Positions 46,701 through 57,200 of a stretch of DNA of 64,000 bases are shown piece after piece (positions within the stretch are counted from its first letter, which is position 1; each line of letters opens with the position of its first letter). This DNA comes from Colias croceus (taxonomy: Eukaryota; Arthropoda; Insecta; Lepidoptera; Pieridae). The position numbers and the translations under genes were made by a program. Under the pieces are notes generated by a model. It saw nothing but the letters and a program-made list of their open reading frames with translations, searched no databases and had not been told where the DNA came from. The stretch lies in assembly GCF_905220415.1 (NCBI RefSeq), contig NC_059538.1, forward strand, positions 6,882,001-6,946,000, in the 5' to 3' direction.

Positions 46701-49700
46701 GTATAAAAAGTTTTTATTTTGGTTAAATTGAACATTTTTATCTTTTCGTCGATAATAATCTTAACCTTCTGGTATCTTTTAAAAGTTTTGCAATTTTGCG
46801 AAATACTTATACTCAGATCGTATAGCTTGGAAGAAATAATAAAACGACGACCTGGAATTTAGAAAAAGGAAAAATCGACACACAGCAATGTTTTTCTAGT
46901 TTTAGCGTGTTCTGCGACATTTAGATAGGGAGGCGAGGTAGCTAAATGGCGTAATTAAACGGCGCCGTCGAGACTTATCAAAATCGATAGATAAAATAAT
47001 TTCGAAAAGAAAAGCTTCTATGGTAAAAACCATTTTAGCGGTGGGTTTGGCGTGTACGGATTTTCAAAAATGTAAAAAAAAATAGTTACTTGGGCATTCT
47101 CGAGCGCGTCAGATATTCATACTACGTATGCCCCAAGTGCCTCTGATAACAACGGTATACTAATCTGCCGGTTTGCGTGGTGGGGCTAGGCATATTAATT
47201 CGTCAAAAATGCACAAAAAAAAAATTTACTCGAGCGCGTCAGATTTTCGGAAGGGGTGTTAAGTAGGCGCCAAGGAAGCTCCCCTTAAAAAAACTGCCGA
47301 TTTCGGCGTGACGATAAGTTACGATGAATTTTTGAAAATGCAGAAAAAAAAAGTCCTTTTGAAATACTCGAGCGCGTCAGATTTTCATAGGGGAGGTTTA
47401 TCTCGGACTCCTGAAAGCATATTTTCTTAATCTGACAAAAATGTTGGTGGGTTCTCTTAATCTGACCGAAAAAGGTTTGAGAGTTTCTTTTTTTTAATCA
47501 TCGTTATTTCATATCAATTTTTCTTACCACCCTCAGTTTTCGAGATATACTCAAAAAACCGGGAGTTTGAGTTTTTATGATGCTTCAAGTAAAAAAAAAT
47601 TAAACTTTGGACAAAAATGAAAAGAGACCTTTTTTTGTAAAATAAAATTACTTTTTTTGTTTATTTAAACTTTTTTTTTTGAAAAAGTAAAGTTCGCGAC
47701 TTATATGCTGCAACGCGTTTTTCGGAAGACGAAATGGCTCCTCCAGACTTCCGGTCATGCGGAAACCGGCAGATTTTGTGTTTTTAGTAAGTTTTAGATT
47801 ATATTCTTCAAAATAAAAATAAAAAAAATCGCGCTCGAGAATGCCGGGTTAACGTTTTTTTTTTACAAGTTCGCGACCCTATAACTCGGCGGCGTCAAGG
47901 ACTTATGGTCAGATTAATTAAATTTAGTCTTAAAACACTAAAATCAACCCCCAATATCTTAATCTGACGCGCTCGAGTATTTCAGACTATCGATTTTTTT
48001 TTACTAATCTGATCGTCTATCCTAGGCGCGCGTCACTACATATAGAGCTAAATAGTGAAAAAGTTTGTTCTATTAGGTCTAAGGTATCTCTCATATCTTA
48101 AACTGCCACGCTCGAGTATTGCAGAAAATTCCCCTCTTCGCCTCCCTATCTAATTGTATCGTTGGCAACGGACCATGCCGGATACTGTCTACATGATTGT
48201 ACTTTTACGAAATACGAGGCATTGTTTTGGTAGCCAGAGCAACTGCATACGCCATACAATTTAACTAATTCAATAAAATTATCCCTCAAACAAAATTACG
48301 TACGAATCTTTATTCAAGCCTAATACATTTTAATTAAAACTTTTATAAGCTACTATAGAAGGACAGCGCGAGGGAAAACTTTTCACAAACGCTAATTAGG
48401 TACATTACTTATGCGAAAGAAGTTGTAAATTATAATTTTAAGAAATAATTTTATAGAATGCTGACATACCAAGCTGACATAGGTCCACATTATATGGAAA
48501 ATGAATGGGCATCATCATGACTTCTAGACAAGGGATTTGCCATCGTTCATCAATCTCCAAATCTTTATTGACATTTCGATTATCCCAATACGTTATCTTA
48601 GCTGCTTAAATTGAAAAGGATATCGATGATTTGATAGTTCGCCCAGAACAGGGTCGAGGTATAGTTAGTCGGACAAAAGATTTAATTACACGCATGAATC
48701 AAGCGTGTGGGCCGGGGAAGGAGGTCTGGGGCGGTCCAGCGATAGGAATACGGGGTGCAGTCACGCGCGAATCGCGTTGCGATGCACAATGATAAGCCAG
48801 TCTCTTCTATTGTACAGGTTCAGGACGTGCTGATGCTATCACATTGTTATCATGACTAATTAATAGAAACGCATTTAATTGATAAGCACCCTACCTAATA
48901 ATAATTATACAAAACAATATGTAGCAATACTTTGAAAGTAGGTAACTAACTACTAAGTACATCTAAACGGTAATAAAGTTCCAGTGACATTTCGTAATAT
49001 GATTACTGTAAGTGGGGGTATAAATTATAATAACTGCTTCGTTAGAAAGTATGGTTGTAAGGTTTCAATTTCAATAAAAAAAAACTTCACATTTACTCGA
49101 TTTGCTTTATTTAAACAAAGAACATTAATAATTTTAGCATAACATTAGATATCAATTGTTCAAATACGTTTGAAATTTGATCGAAATTAACTCCCAGCTT
49201 AAACTGTCTGTCTAACATAGCTTACGAGTAGATAAATGGATGAGACTGAGGTTTTCAACTCCGTTGTTTAATTACTGTAAAAGTATTTTGATATATTCAT
49301 TGTAGCAGTTCCGGTCTCTATGCTCCTTCACTTGTCAGATTTCATTGATATAATTGCGGTTGTTCACATTATACAAGGGACTCGCGAGCAAGCATACGTG
49401 TACGCGATGTCGGCAGCCGCGCTGTCTTGGACAGTGGCGCGAGCGTGTGCGTCGGGCGCGCTGGCCGCGTGCTCGTGCGCCGCGCCGCCCCGCGCGCCGC
49501 CGCGCCCGCCGCGCCAGGCCGCGCCGCCCGAGCCGCACGCGCGCTTCAAGTGGGGCGGCTGCGGGGACAACTTTCAGTGGGCCGAAAGGTACTTTTTAAA
49601 AGATTAATAAAGAGCGATAATTAAAATATAATGCTCGTTAGAAACAAGTCAACAGTTCGTGTTGCACAGTTGTTAGCTATCTTTTCTTTATAATGCAGTT

Positions 49701-51427
49701 CATAGTTTTATAGAGATTTTAGACTTACTTTATTTAAAAACAAGTACTAATTTGTTGTGATCGTTTAGATTCGCAAAACAATTCTTGGATGCACATGAAA
49801 TTGATATCCGAGATGGTAATATAGAGGAGGACTATGATTTTGATACTACTACGATGGATAAACCAACTACTACAACGGAGCCCACTACACAACCGGTCCC
49901 AACAACGGCACCACCTGTGGTTATATTGGTTGATGATCAACCTGCTTCGCCAAATATTACCACCGCGACTCCGAGAAAAAAGGGGAGACGTGGTCGCAAG
50001 CGATTGCCAAGATCTCCGCGTCGTGGAAGACCAACAAGAAAACGATTCAGAGAACGGTAAGATAAAAAATATTCATTTAGAATTGTAATAACGTACCTAC
50101 AATTGACATAAATTGATATAATGACATTTTATTATTATTAATACTTCTAAAGTAAAATATGGTATTAATTATGAAACATTTTGAACTCAGTATAACATAT
50201 CATTATAGATACGAGTACGACGACAGAGGTTTCAAACATCGCAACATAGAATATCGTATGGCTGCGGACGACCCTCGCTTTGACCCTCAAGTGGATTTAC
50301 AAACACGGCTCGAACGTTTACGTCCGCTCATAGCTTCTGCAAACTTGATGAACGGTCGCTTTGGTAGAAAAGTACGTAAATTATAAAATGAGCTGGATTT
50401 ATTCTTTCTTAAATGTAGGTACTATAGCTTGAGCGAAAGATTTAGAGATAATTTAAAATATTTAAGCTTTTATTTTCACTAAGTAGTAATTGTCCAGTTA
50501 TATTTATTACACTTAATAATAAATAATAATATTCTTATGTAATCTAATAAACTATATTTCTACAACAGAGTTGCAGAGTTATAGAGCATTTTGTTCTCAG
50601 ATGTATGCTGTTTTCGGTAAATTTTCGGTAAATAATTGATTCAACTTACAGGTAATATCTAGCGGCATGCGTACGAAATGCACCTGCCACGGCGTGTCAG
50701 GCTCATGTTCGGTGCGCACGTGCTGGCGCTCGCTGGCCCCGCTGCAGCGCGCGGCGGCGGAGCTGGCCCGCGAGGCGGCGCGCGCGGGCCCGCTGCGGGC
50801 TCGGCGCCGCGCCGCTCGCCCCAAGCCGCGCCTGCGGTACGTCACGCCCAGCCCGGACTACTGCGAACCGGACCACGCAGCTGGATCACTCGGCACTCAT
50901 GGCAGGTTAGTAGGATCATGTGAATATGTGTTAATTATGGCTTATCAGTTCCCATTTTAGATGGAAATTGTGTTGTCAGTTGTGTTCAGTGTTCTCAGTG
51001 CATGTTCTATGCCTTCTATGCAACCTTTTACGCTCATATAGATTACAATTTTATGCCTTAAGGTTCAATGAAATAAAAATAACTTAAAAACTTTATAGTT
51101 CACACTTACAGACTAAGATTCAAAAATATTTTATACTAGTTAAGTACTACTGTTCTCAAGTTTTTGGTATCTTGGCTATGGCAACAATTAGAGTCTCTAG
51201 GAGAAAAATATTTTAGAGAAAAATATTTTAATAAAATGAATGATCGTAGGAAATGCAACGCAAGCCTGGGCAGCGCAGCGGGCGGGTGCGGGCGGCTGTG
51301 CTGCGGGCGCGGGCGGCGCGCGCTGCGCCACTCGCGGCTTGAGCGCTGCCGCTGCCGCTACCACTGGTGCTGCCGCGTCGACTGCCAGCTCTGCCGCGTC
51401 ACCAGCGAGGAGCACTACTGCAACTGA
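34768..51427 (+). CDS. Wnt11: Wnt11, secreted Wnt ligand (7 exons, 467 aa)
   Basis: Exons: 34768-34841, 45228-45463, 49378-49588, 49769-50056, 50209-50371, 50652-50905 and 51250-51427; phases join cleanly to a TGA at 51425. Exon 1 encodes a signal peptide followed by AIRWL, as in Wnt11 (IKWL). Exon 2 has RWNCSSIELAP, a Wnt11 hallmark. Exon 3 has YAMSAAALSWTVARAC and FKWGGCGDN. Exon 6 has KCTCHGVSGSCSVRTCW, the thumb loop with the serine (about residue 340) that Porcupine lipidates. Exon 7 has LCCGRG, LERCRCRYHWCC and a terminal Cys-Asn. Wnt11 acts outside the cell through Frizzled, often in planar-polarity signalling. Unusual: residues ~195-305 are a Thr/Pro-rich then Arg/Lys-rich insertion where most Wnts have a short loop. 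Wnt9 and Wnt10 were considered, but exons 1-3 fit Wnt11 better. AATAAA lies at 52339. Confidence 0.92.
35800..36010. mobile_element. 'GGCCAAATGCGAGTCGGA' family repeat, copy 2
   Basis: Starts TGGCCAAATGCGAGTCGGA and contains 'TTCCCTTGCGAAT', shared with the copy at 29968. The right end is unclear. Confidence 0.5.
37510..37925. mobile_element. 'GGCCAA' family repeat, copy 3, inverted
   Basis: Starts TTTAGGGTTCCGAACCACAA and ends 'GTCCGACTCGCATTTGGCC', the reverse of the other copies. Includes 'GATCACTTTGTTGTCCG'. Confidence 0.6.
38000..40489. other. Wnt11 intron 1, no gene seen
   Basis: AT-rich with scattered non-repetitive islands (for example 39130-39260). Short ORFs lack splice or family support. 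Confidence 0.4.
40490..40684. mobile_element. Retroelement tail
   Basis: Starts CTAGCTGCTCCGCGCGGTTT, contains 'TAGTTCCCGAGATTAGCGC', and ends TTTATAATATTAGTATAGAT, a non-LTR-type tail. Confidence 0.6.
42003..42562. mobile_element. Fold-back element, copy 2 (full length, ~560 bp)
   Basis: Left end 'AGTTCAGGATACATCGCCC'; right end 'GGGCGATGTATCCTGAACT'. Arms of roughly 200 bp pair nearly throughout (for example 'CGTGTACGAAA' with 'TTTCGTACACG'). Same family as 12785-13245. No ORF. Confidence 0.85.
43853..44902 (+). CDS. Gag-like (retrotransposon capsid-type) protein, intact single ORF inside Wnt11 intron 1
   Basis: 349 aa. Residues ~140-310 look like a retrotransposon Gag capsid: HPMDFLENVKYYI, then LSGVPLMWVRCF, FYSSFEEEFWG and SLAAHFPSAVELEL, with the usual W and FW spacing. 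The N-terminal ~120 residues are Ser-rich and not recognised. No zinc knuckle, protease or RT follows, and no LTR was found on either side. A 3' splice-like TTTTTCAG at 43818-43825 suggests an upstream leader exon, and AATAAA at 44972 could end the mRNA. Same strand as Wnt11. The long clean frame without a pol gene suggests either a domesticated gag (Arc/PNMA-like principle) or a recent fragment. Function unknown. Confidence 0.65.
   Translation: MRYGRQVQFALTNNMSLFVDLRQIKSSVTSLSEMVDKISSSVCKDTPYHGRKKSVDSALFGNIYKPATLGLGVRFSQSQEDILENMPSSRLRSHMSLPNLGKSENVDKLSMSHENKTKIIEIDDNTEKQTLCNMTSDQLNNLIIASLNNRPHFDDSGETHPMDFLENVKYYISELNMPEKKQLPFIISCLSGVPLMWVRCFKNEFNNIDTFYSSFEEEFWGSERQKTVLYDMKLGKYNENDSRLTMSEYFLSKVTNYKHLNPPPSDLEIIYSLAAHFPSAVELELRLAPKPTLREAYSLLRRREGEGNDFLPNYLYEMCEAFQRGLPPQSARRNDFITQPSGEETKRTK
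44906..45227. other. End of Wnt11 intron 1
   Basis: 3' flank of the Gag-like ORF, AT-rich, running to the exon 2 acceptor TTCACAG at 45221-45227. Nothing else seen. Confidence 0.5.
45464..46920. other. Wnt11 intron 2, left part
   Basis: No supported ORF. A GC-richer island at 46060-46150 (with GCGAGAGCGGCTAGCG) may be regulatory. Confidence 0.4.
46921..48153. mobile_element. 1,233-bp inverted-repeat element with ordered CTCGAGCGCGTCAGATT motifs
   Basis: Perfect 16-bp ends TTAGATAGGGAGGCGA / TCGCCTCCCTATCTAA. Inside are at least six copies of a ~17-bp word CTCGAGCGCGTCAGATT, full or partial. Those in the left half (47099, 47229, 47367) are forward; those in the right half (about 47830, 47960, 48100) are inverted. 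'AATCTGAC' half-words add to this. Poly-A/T runs lie between. No ORF over ~60 codons. Probably a non-autonomous DNA transposon; family not recognised. Confidence 0.75.
48154..49377. other. Wnt11 intron 2, right part
   Basis: No exon. The island 48640-48810, with GC-rich text and a GATA-like TGATAAG, is a possible enhancer. Confidence 0.35.
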
Positions 51428-53081
51428 CTGCATCACACATAACACGGCTTGAGAAACGCCGACTAGATTATAGTGTTGCCGTTTGAGATGTTAATACTCC
51501 ATTTACTGTGTTCTTAATATATTTTATAATTAAATTATTATTTGGCCTCATTATTTTTATGTTTAAAAGTGTTTAAGAAAATTTTTTAATATAATATGTT
51601 CGTTTTTTAAGAAGAAATTGTTTCAAACCCATATAGAATAACGGAGAGTTCAGAATGTAAATGTGTGTTCTGTTCTTTTCAACTCTCGACGTGGCTCTTA
51701 GTTTAGTACCGGTATGCAGTAAGATTTGCTTTGCCATTTCTATACAGTCAGCTTCTATCATTAAGACAGTCTTCCTTAAGAGAATCCTTAGCGTATGTTG
51801 TAGCCTAGTTTTGTTGCTGATGTCCTTAAATAGTTTAAAGTACGTTCCAAATTTATTTTTCGTTTCAAAGGTTTATAAATTCGTACGTTCGTAGTATGTA
51901 CCCACGTACGTACATAAACTTGTACCTTATCCTATTGGCAAAAAACTTGTATCAAAATTATTACAAATTTCCACAAAAACGCCGAGGATGTTTATAATAC
52001 ATACGTTTACTATTTCTTTATTATAAGACGTTTTAAAAATAAGTATTTGTAATGCCACCAAAGAAATTCCTACGCGTACAATAATGTACTAGTCATATTT
52101 TTTGGAATTGATGTATAATTTCTAGTTTATAAAATCATACGTGGATGCTTGTAGAAATTATTCTAATGTAATGTATTTATTTAACATATAAATCGATGTT
52201 GTACTTAGAATATCCACTTTTAATCCTTTATTTAGGCATAGATAATTAGACTATTCTGTACGACAATAAATGTGTGTAGTTTAGATGTAGGTGCGTTAGA
52301 TATTATGCATGTATTTTTCCGCACAAATGTATCTTGTAAATAAAGTTTTAAAAATCATGATCTTAAAAATTGTATGAATTATGAGACAACGATATTAGAA
52401 ATAAATAAAAATCTTAATAACTTATTTCCCTTTGTTGTCTCGACTGTAAATAAATTCGTACTTAGATTGATGTCGTAGTTTCATTTAACTAACTACCTGA
52501 AATAGCGGAGGTAAATAAAAACAAAAATATTTTCTAAAGTTTTATTCACTGCAAACTGCGAGCTTGGATTTTTATTCACGTTTTTAGAGTTCTCAGTTAC
52601 AAAGAGTGAAAGGATTTCGGATGAAGCCAAACATATAAAGAAATACATTCATGAGATGCTAGGTAGGACTAGGTACTCAATTCGGATAAAACATTTATTT
52701 GCCGCTGAATTTTAGTTAGAGAATAGTGTTCGTAAAAATTTGAAAATCACAAAATTTTTACTGCAACCAAATAAATTTCACTTATCGCCTAAAAATCACA
52801 TTTTGCACTTAAGTTAACAATTATGAATGCAAGTTTCAAATCATAAGAATTAATTTGGTCCGTAACAGTGATGAAAATTCATGATTTATACATGAACAGT
52901 AATTATGACAAATATAAAAAATAGCAAAATACAATTTCAGTACTTTTCAAAATGATAATATACTACACATTATAAATGAAGAACTTTATACAGAGAACAG
53001 TATGACACACAACTTTCACTCCCACAGTCAACCTTATGATAATTGGAATAACAAAAATTCTAAATTTATTTATTTATTTCA
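51428..53081. other. Wnt11 3' UTR and convergent intergenic space
   Basis: Likely Wnt11 3' UTR to about 52360, given AATAAA at 52265 and 52339. The remainder is AT-rich with no supported ORF before the UGGT stop. UGGT's own AATAAA-like sequence lies within a few bases after its stop (about 53066-53080, minus strand), so its 3' UTR may be very short. Confidence 0.55.
52339..52344 (+). terminator. Candidate Wnt11 poly(A) signal
   Basis: AATAAA in 'GTAAATAAAG', about 0.9 kb after the stop codon. Another candidate is at 52265. Confidence 0.4.
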
Positions 53082-54189
53082 TCATAACTCTGTATGCTGT
53101 TGCTCTTTACCTGAAAAAAAAAATCAATATTAGTATGTATTTTTTGAGCTTTCAAATGATTATGTAATAAAAAACCGCTAATTAGTACTTACTTTCTTTA
53201 ACTGGTATTTCTTCTGCTTGATTGTGTTCGATCTCCTGCAAAATAAAAACAAAATTTATTCATAACTAGCTTCCGCCCGCGACTCCATCCACGCGGAAGA
53301 ATTAAGATTTATTTTTTTCTACGTATTTTTCCGGGATAAAAAGTATCCTATTTTATGCCCAGGATAATAAGGTATAATTATACCAAGTTTCATCGAAATC
53401 TAACCGTTAGTTTTCACGTGATGCCTGAACATACAGACAGACAGACAAAATCCAGTATCCAGTAACACCCCCTGCTATTTATTTTTTCAATATTTTCAAT
53501 GTACAGAATTGAACCTTCTACAGATTTATTATATGTATAGATATGATAGAGATAGATACAAAGGTGTCACCAAAATAAACTGCAATTCACTAATAAAAAA
53601 AATATAACCTAACTTAATCATTTATTTATTAAATTAAAATTCTTCTAGAAGCACTTTTGAACCGTCATAACATACGTTTAACAATTTACCATCGATTCGG
53701 AAAGCTATCATACCATCGTTTCTAGGAAGACGAACCGTCAAGAAACTCCTTAGGTATAAAAATTGGAATGATAAATAAACATTCAAACGAAAGCAATGAA
53801 TTTGAAATTTGAATTGTAAATTAAACTCAAACAATAAATTTATATTTTCCTTTATTTAAATGTATATCAGTAAAAACGTAGTTATGTAATAAAAAGTTTG
53901 ACAATTTTTTTTCTTAAAATGCTCATTAATATAATGAGCATAGAATAGTCAGGATATAAACTGAAAGATATTTAATTATTTTTATGATATTACTGGATTC
54001 GATGCGCTTGTTATTATAATCTGCAATGCAATATATATAAAAATTGCGTCTGAATAGTTATAACTAAGAAAAAACAAAGACAGAAAACTGCACATAATTA
54101 TACGTACACAAAGAATACACAATTGTGTACTTAACACAAAAAAAAACTTGAGAGGTGTCAAGGGACACCCGGATGGAGCAAAGTTCTAT

Positions 54190-54230
<41 letters not shown>

Positions 54231-57200
54231 TGGGAGAGACAGAGAAAAACGCGCACGCCACACGGCTTACAACTATAGCAAGAAGTCTCGTTACAACTTT
54301 TGGTCTTAATTCCGTGTAGCCCCTCTTTTTTTATAGTGATACAAAGATACCCACGGCCCCCGGGGAAGGAGCCGTGGGTTATGTGTCGCAACGCGCGATA
54401 AAGAACTTCGCTAGAAAAAAACATACCTGATCGGAGTCATTCCTCTGGTAAAGTCCTCTGCGCACTCTGGCCTGCAGCGCGCGCAGCTCGTTGTCGTACT
54501 CGCGCCACTCGGGCACGATGCGCATCGCCGCTGACAGCTTCGCTTCCTTCGTCATCGGGTTGTTGCACTGCAATAGTGGGCGAATCAGTGTGGGGTCCCA
54601 CAAGGTTCATATGTCGGTCCTATGCTCTTTGTAATTTATGTTGATGATATTTACGGTACTCGGGGTGAATCGAGTATTCACACATATTGTGTTGAATTCT
54701 GTTATGTAAACTAAATTTAACAAATATAAAGTTTAACAAATTAACAATTAGTACAAAGTAATTAACAAAAATAATCTAATCAAGTTTCAAAAACACGAAA
54801 GAAAAGGTATTCTCTAATGTTAATAATACAATATTGTAGAAAACGTATAACTTACGAGATCAATAGTTTTAGCATACTGCTTTGAGGTATCGTCGCACCA
54901 TGTCTCACACCACAGCCACTCCTGAGGCAATGATTTGATAGCTACTTGATGTATCATGTTGTTTGGCAAGTCTTGATCTGTGATAATGAAATAAAACCAT
55001 TTTAATTGGTCAATATTAATTAAGAATACATAACGTTTAAAAGGTTAGAGGCAGTTGCCAGTTATTTTATCATTGTAATTTATTTATTTATAAATTATTT
55101 TCATTATTTGCACAAAATAATCATAGAAGAAACTGTCGAATAGCTTGCATACAATCGTCGCGAAAACGGATCAGATATCCGTTTTATTAATGACTATTAC
55201 AAACCGTAATAAACAAGCAAAATGTACGCACACAAACCGACGTACACGCGCAACTTTATTATTATAATATTATAATCACCCAAGTTAGAGAGACTGTTGG
55301 GGTCCTGGCTGAGCGCCTGGTACTGGCCGCGCAGGCGGTCGCCGGCCGCGATGCGCCGGAACCGCTTCAGGTCCACCACGTACAGCGCGCTGATGTGGTA
55401 GCTGCGCCCCTGCAGGTGGCTGCGCCAGTAGCCCTGCTTCCAGAACCTACGCGACAACGTCACCATTAATAAATATCCTGTGCAGGATTTTCCCAGTCAA
55501 CCCATTTTTAATACATTTTTTAATACACTAAATCTATAATATAAAAATGAATCCCAAAATGTGTTGGTAAGCGCATAACTTGAGAACGGCTGATCCGATT
55601 TCGTTAATTCTTTTTTTATTATATTCCTTGAAGTACGAGGATGGTTCTTATGTAGAGAAAATGTAAATATGTACCACGGGCGAAGCCGGGGCGGACTGCT
55701 AGTTTATTATAAAATTGGTCTCATTCTATATCACGCCGGTGCAGGTCGACTTATATTCGGATCTTAGACCATACGTAAAGATATCAAGATTCAAACTGAT
55801 ATAACTTTGCGCAAACAAGTTCGTGTAAGTACAGTTATTTACAAAATCTTGAAAATGCGCAGTGCACTAGAGACCCTATTAATTTTACTATTTTGATATT
55901 AGTATTGTTAATATTTAATTAACAAACGGCTGGTTGCGTTTCCAAGGCATTAACCACATAATTATTAACTAGTCTGTTAAAAAACGATATATCGAGCAAT
56001 GAAATATTTTATATTAACCTTAACCTAAATCCTTAATATTAATAATAGAATGAAATTGTTTTAATTACCTGAAACCTTCCATTTCTTTTCTACTATCGCA
56101 GAATGGAGTGTAGCCATACGGCGCACCCCCGAGATCTAAATCGACTAGTTCTTTAAGGTCCGCCCGCACAATCTAGAAGTAGGGCAGTAGTACATATTAT
56201 ATAAGCACAATAAAACGAGAAGATCGCAATACTTAAACTGCATTTATAAAAGCGATAGTTTAAAGCAATTATGTAAATAGACTCATAATATACACAGAAA
56301 AATAGTTGTTTATTTTAAGTATGTATTATTATTTTAAGTATATAATTTATTTTTACCTAGAGAATTTTTGAATATCTTTATCAAATGCTGCATATTACTA
56401 TAAATTTAGGTTTCTTATTCAAAATCATGTCACAGAACAAACCCAAATACAAACACAGAACATATTCTTCCATCAATGCCTCACCTGGTCAGCATCAACG
56501 AATATAATTTTCTTCACGTGCAAGGGGAACAGCACGTCCAGGAACAATATCTTGTATCCCCAGATGGTGCGCTGTCGGTCGCGCTGCCGCTGCAGCCAGC
56601 GCGGCCACACGTACTGCACCAGCTCGTACGAGAAACCGTACTCTTCCGCCATGTACGGCAGAATGTCCTACATATCACGTATTATATTATTAACTAGCTT
56701 CCGCCCACGACTTTGTACGTGCATCCCCGTTTTTCCCCGTTCCCGCAAGAATTTCGGGAAATCCTTTCTTAGCGGATGCCTACGTCCTAACATCTACCTG
56801 CATGCCAAATTTCAGCCCGATACGTCCAGTGGTTTGGGCTGTGCGTTGATAGATCACTATATCAGTCACCTTTGAGTTTTATATTATACTAGCGGTCCGC
56901 CCCGGCTTCGCCCGTGGTACATATTAACGTTTTCTCTACATAAGAACCATCCTCGTACTTCAAGGAATATAATAAAAAAAGAATTATCGAAATCGGTTCA
57001 GCCGTTCTCGAGTTATGGAATTACAACGAAAAGTGGCATTGATTTTTATATATTATATATTATTAATTGAAGGAAAGAATCTCATCTTGCGATATCATGT
57101 GTTATTGTTATTTGGAAGAAATAATTTTTCTGTCTTTCTTTATTCTCCATAATCGAGCTTGAGAAAGTTAAGTGTCTCAGCAGTATTTTAACACTGACTT

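Noticed and set aside
49335..49607. Several Arg/Ala-rich ORFs on both strands over Wnt11 exon 3
   Set aside because: They are frame shadows of the GC-rich Wnt exon. Only the frame with YAMSAAAL and WGGCGDN is supported. The same applies at 50597-50960 and 51197-51452.
34768..51427. Identity as Wnt9 or Wnt10
   Set aside because: The exon 3-6 motifs GGCGDN and VRTCWRSLAP recall Wnt9, and the FLDAHE/LCCGRG region recalls Wnt10. RWNCSSIELAP, YAMSAAALSWTVARAC and the exon 1 AIRWL ending fit Wnt11 better.
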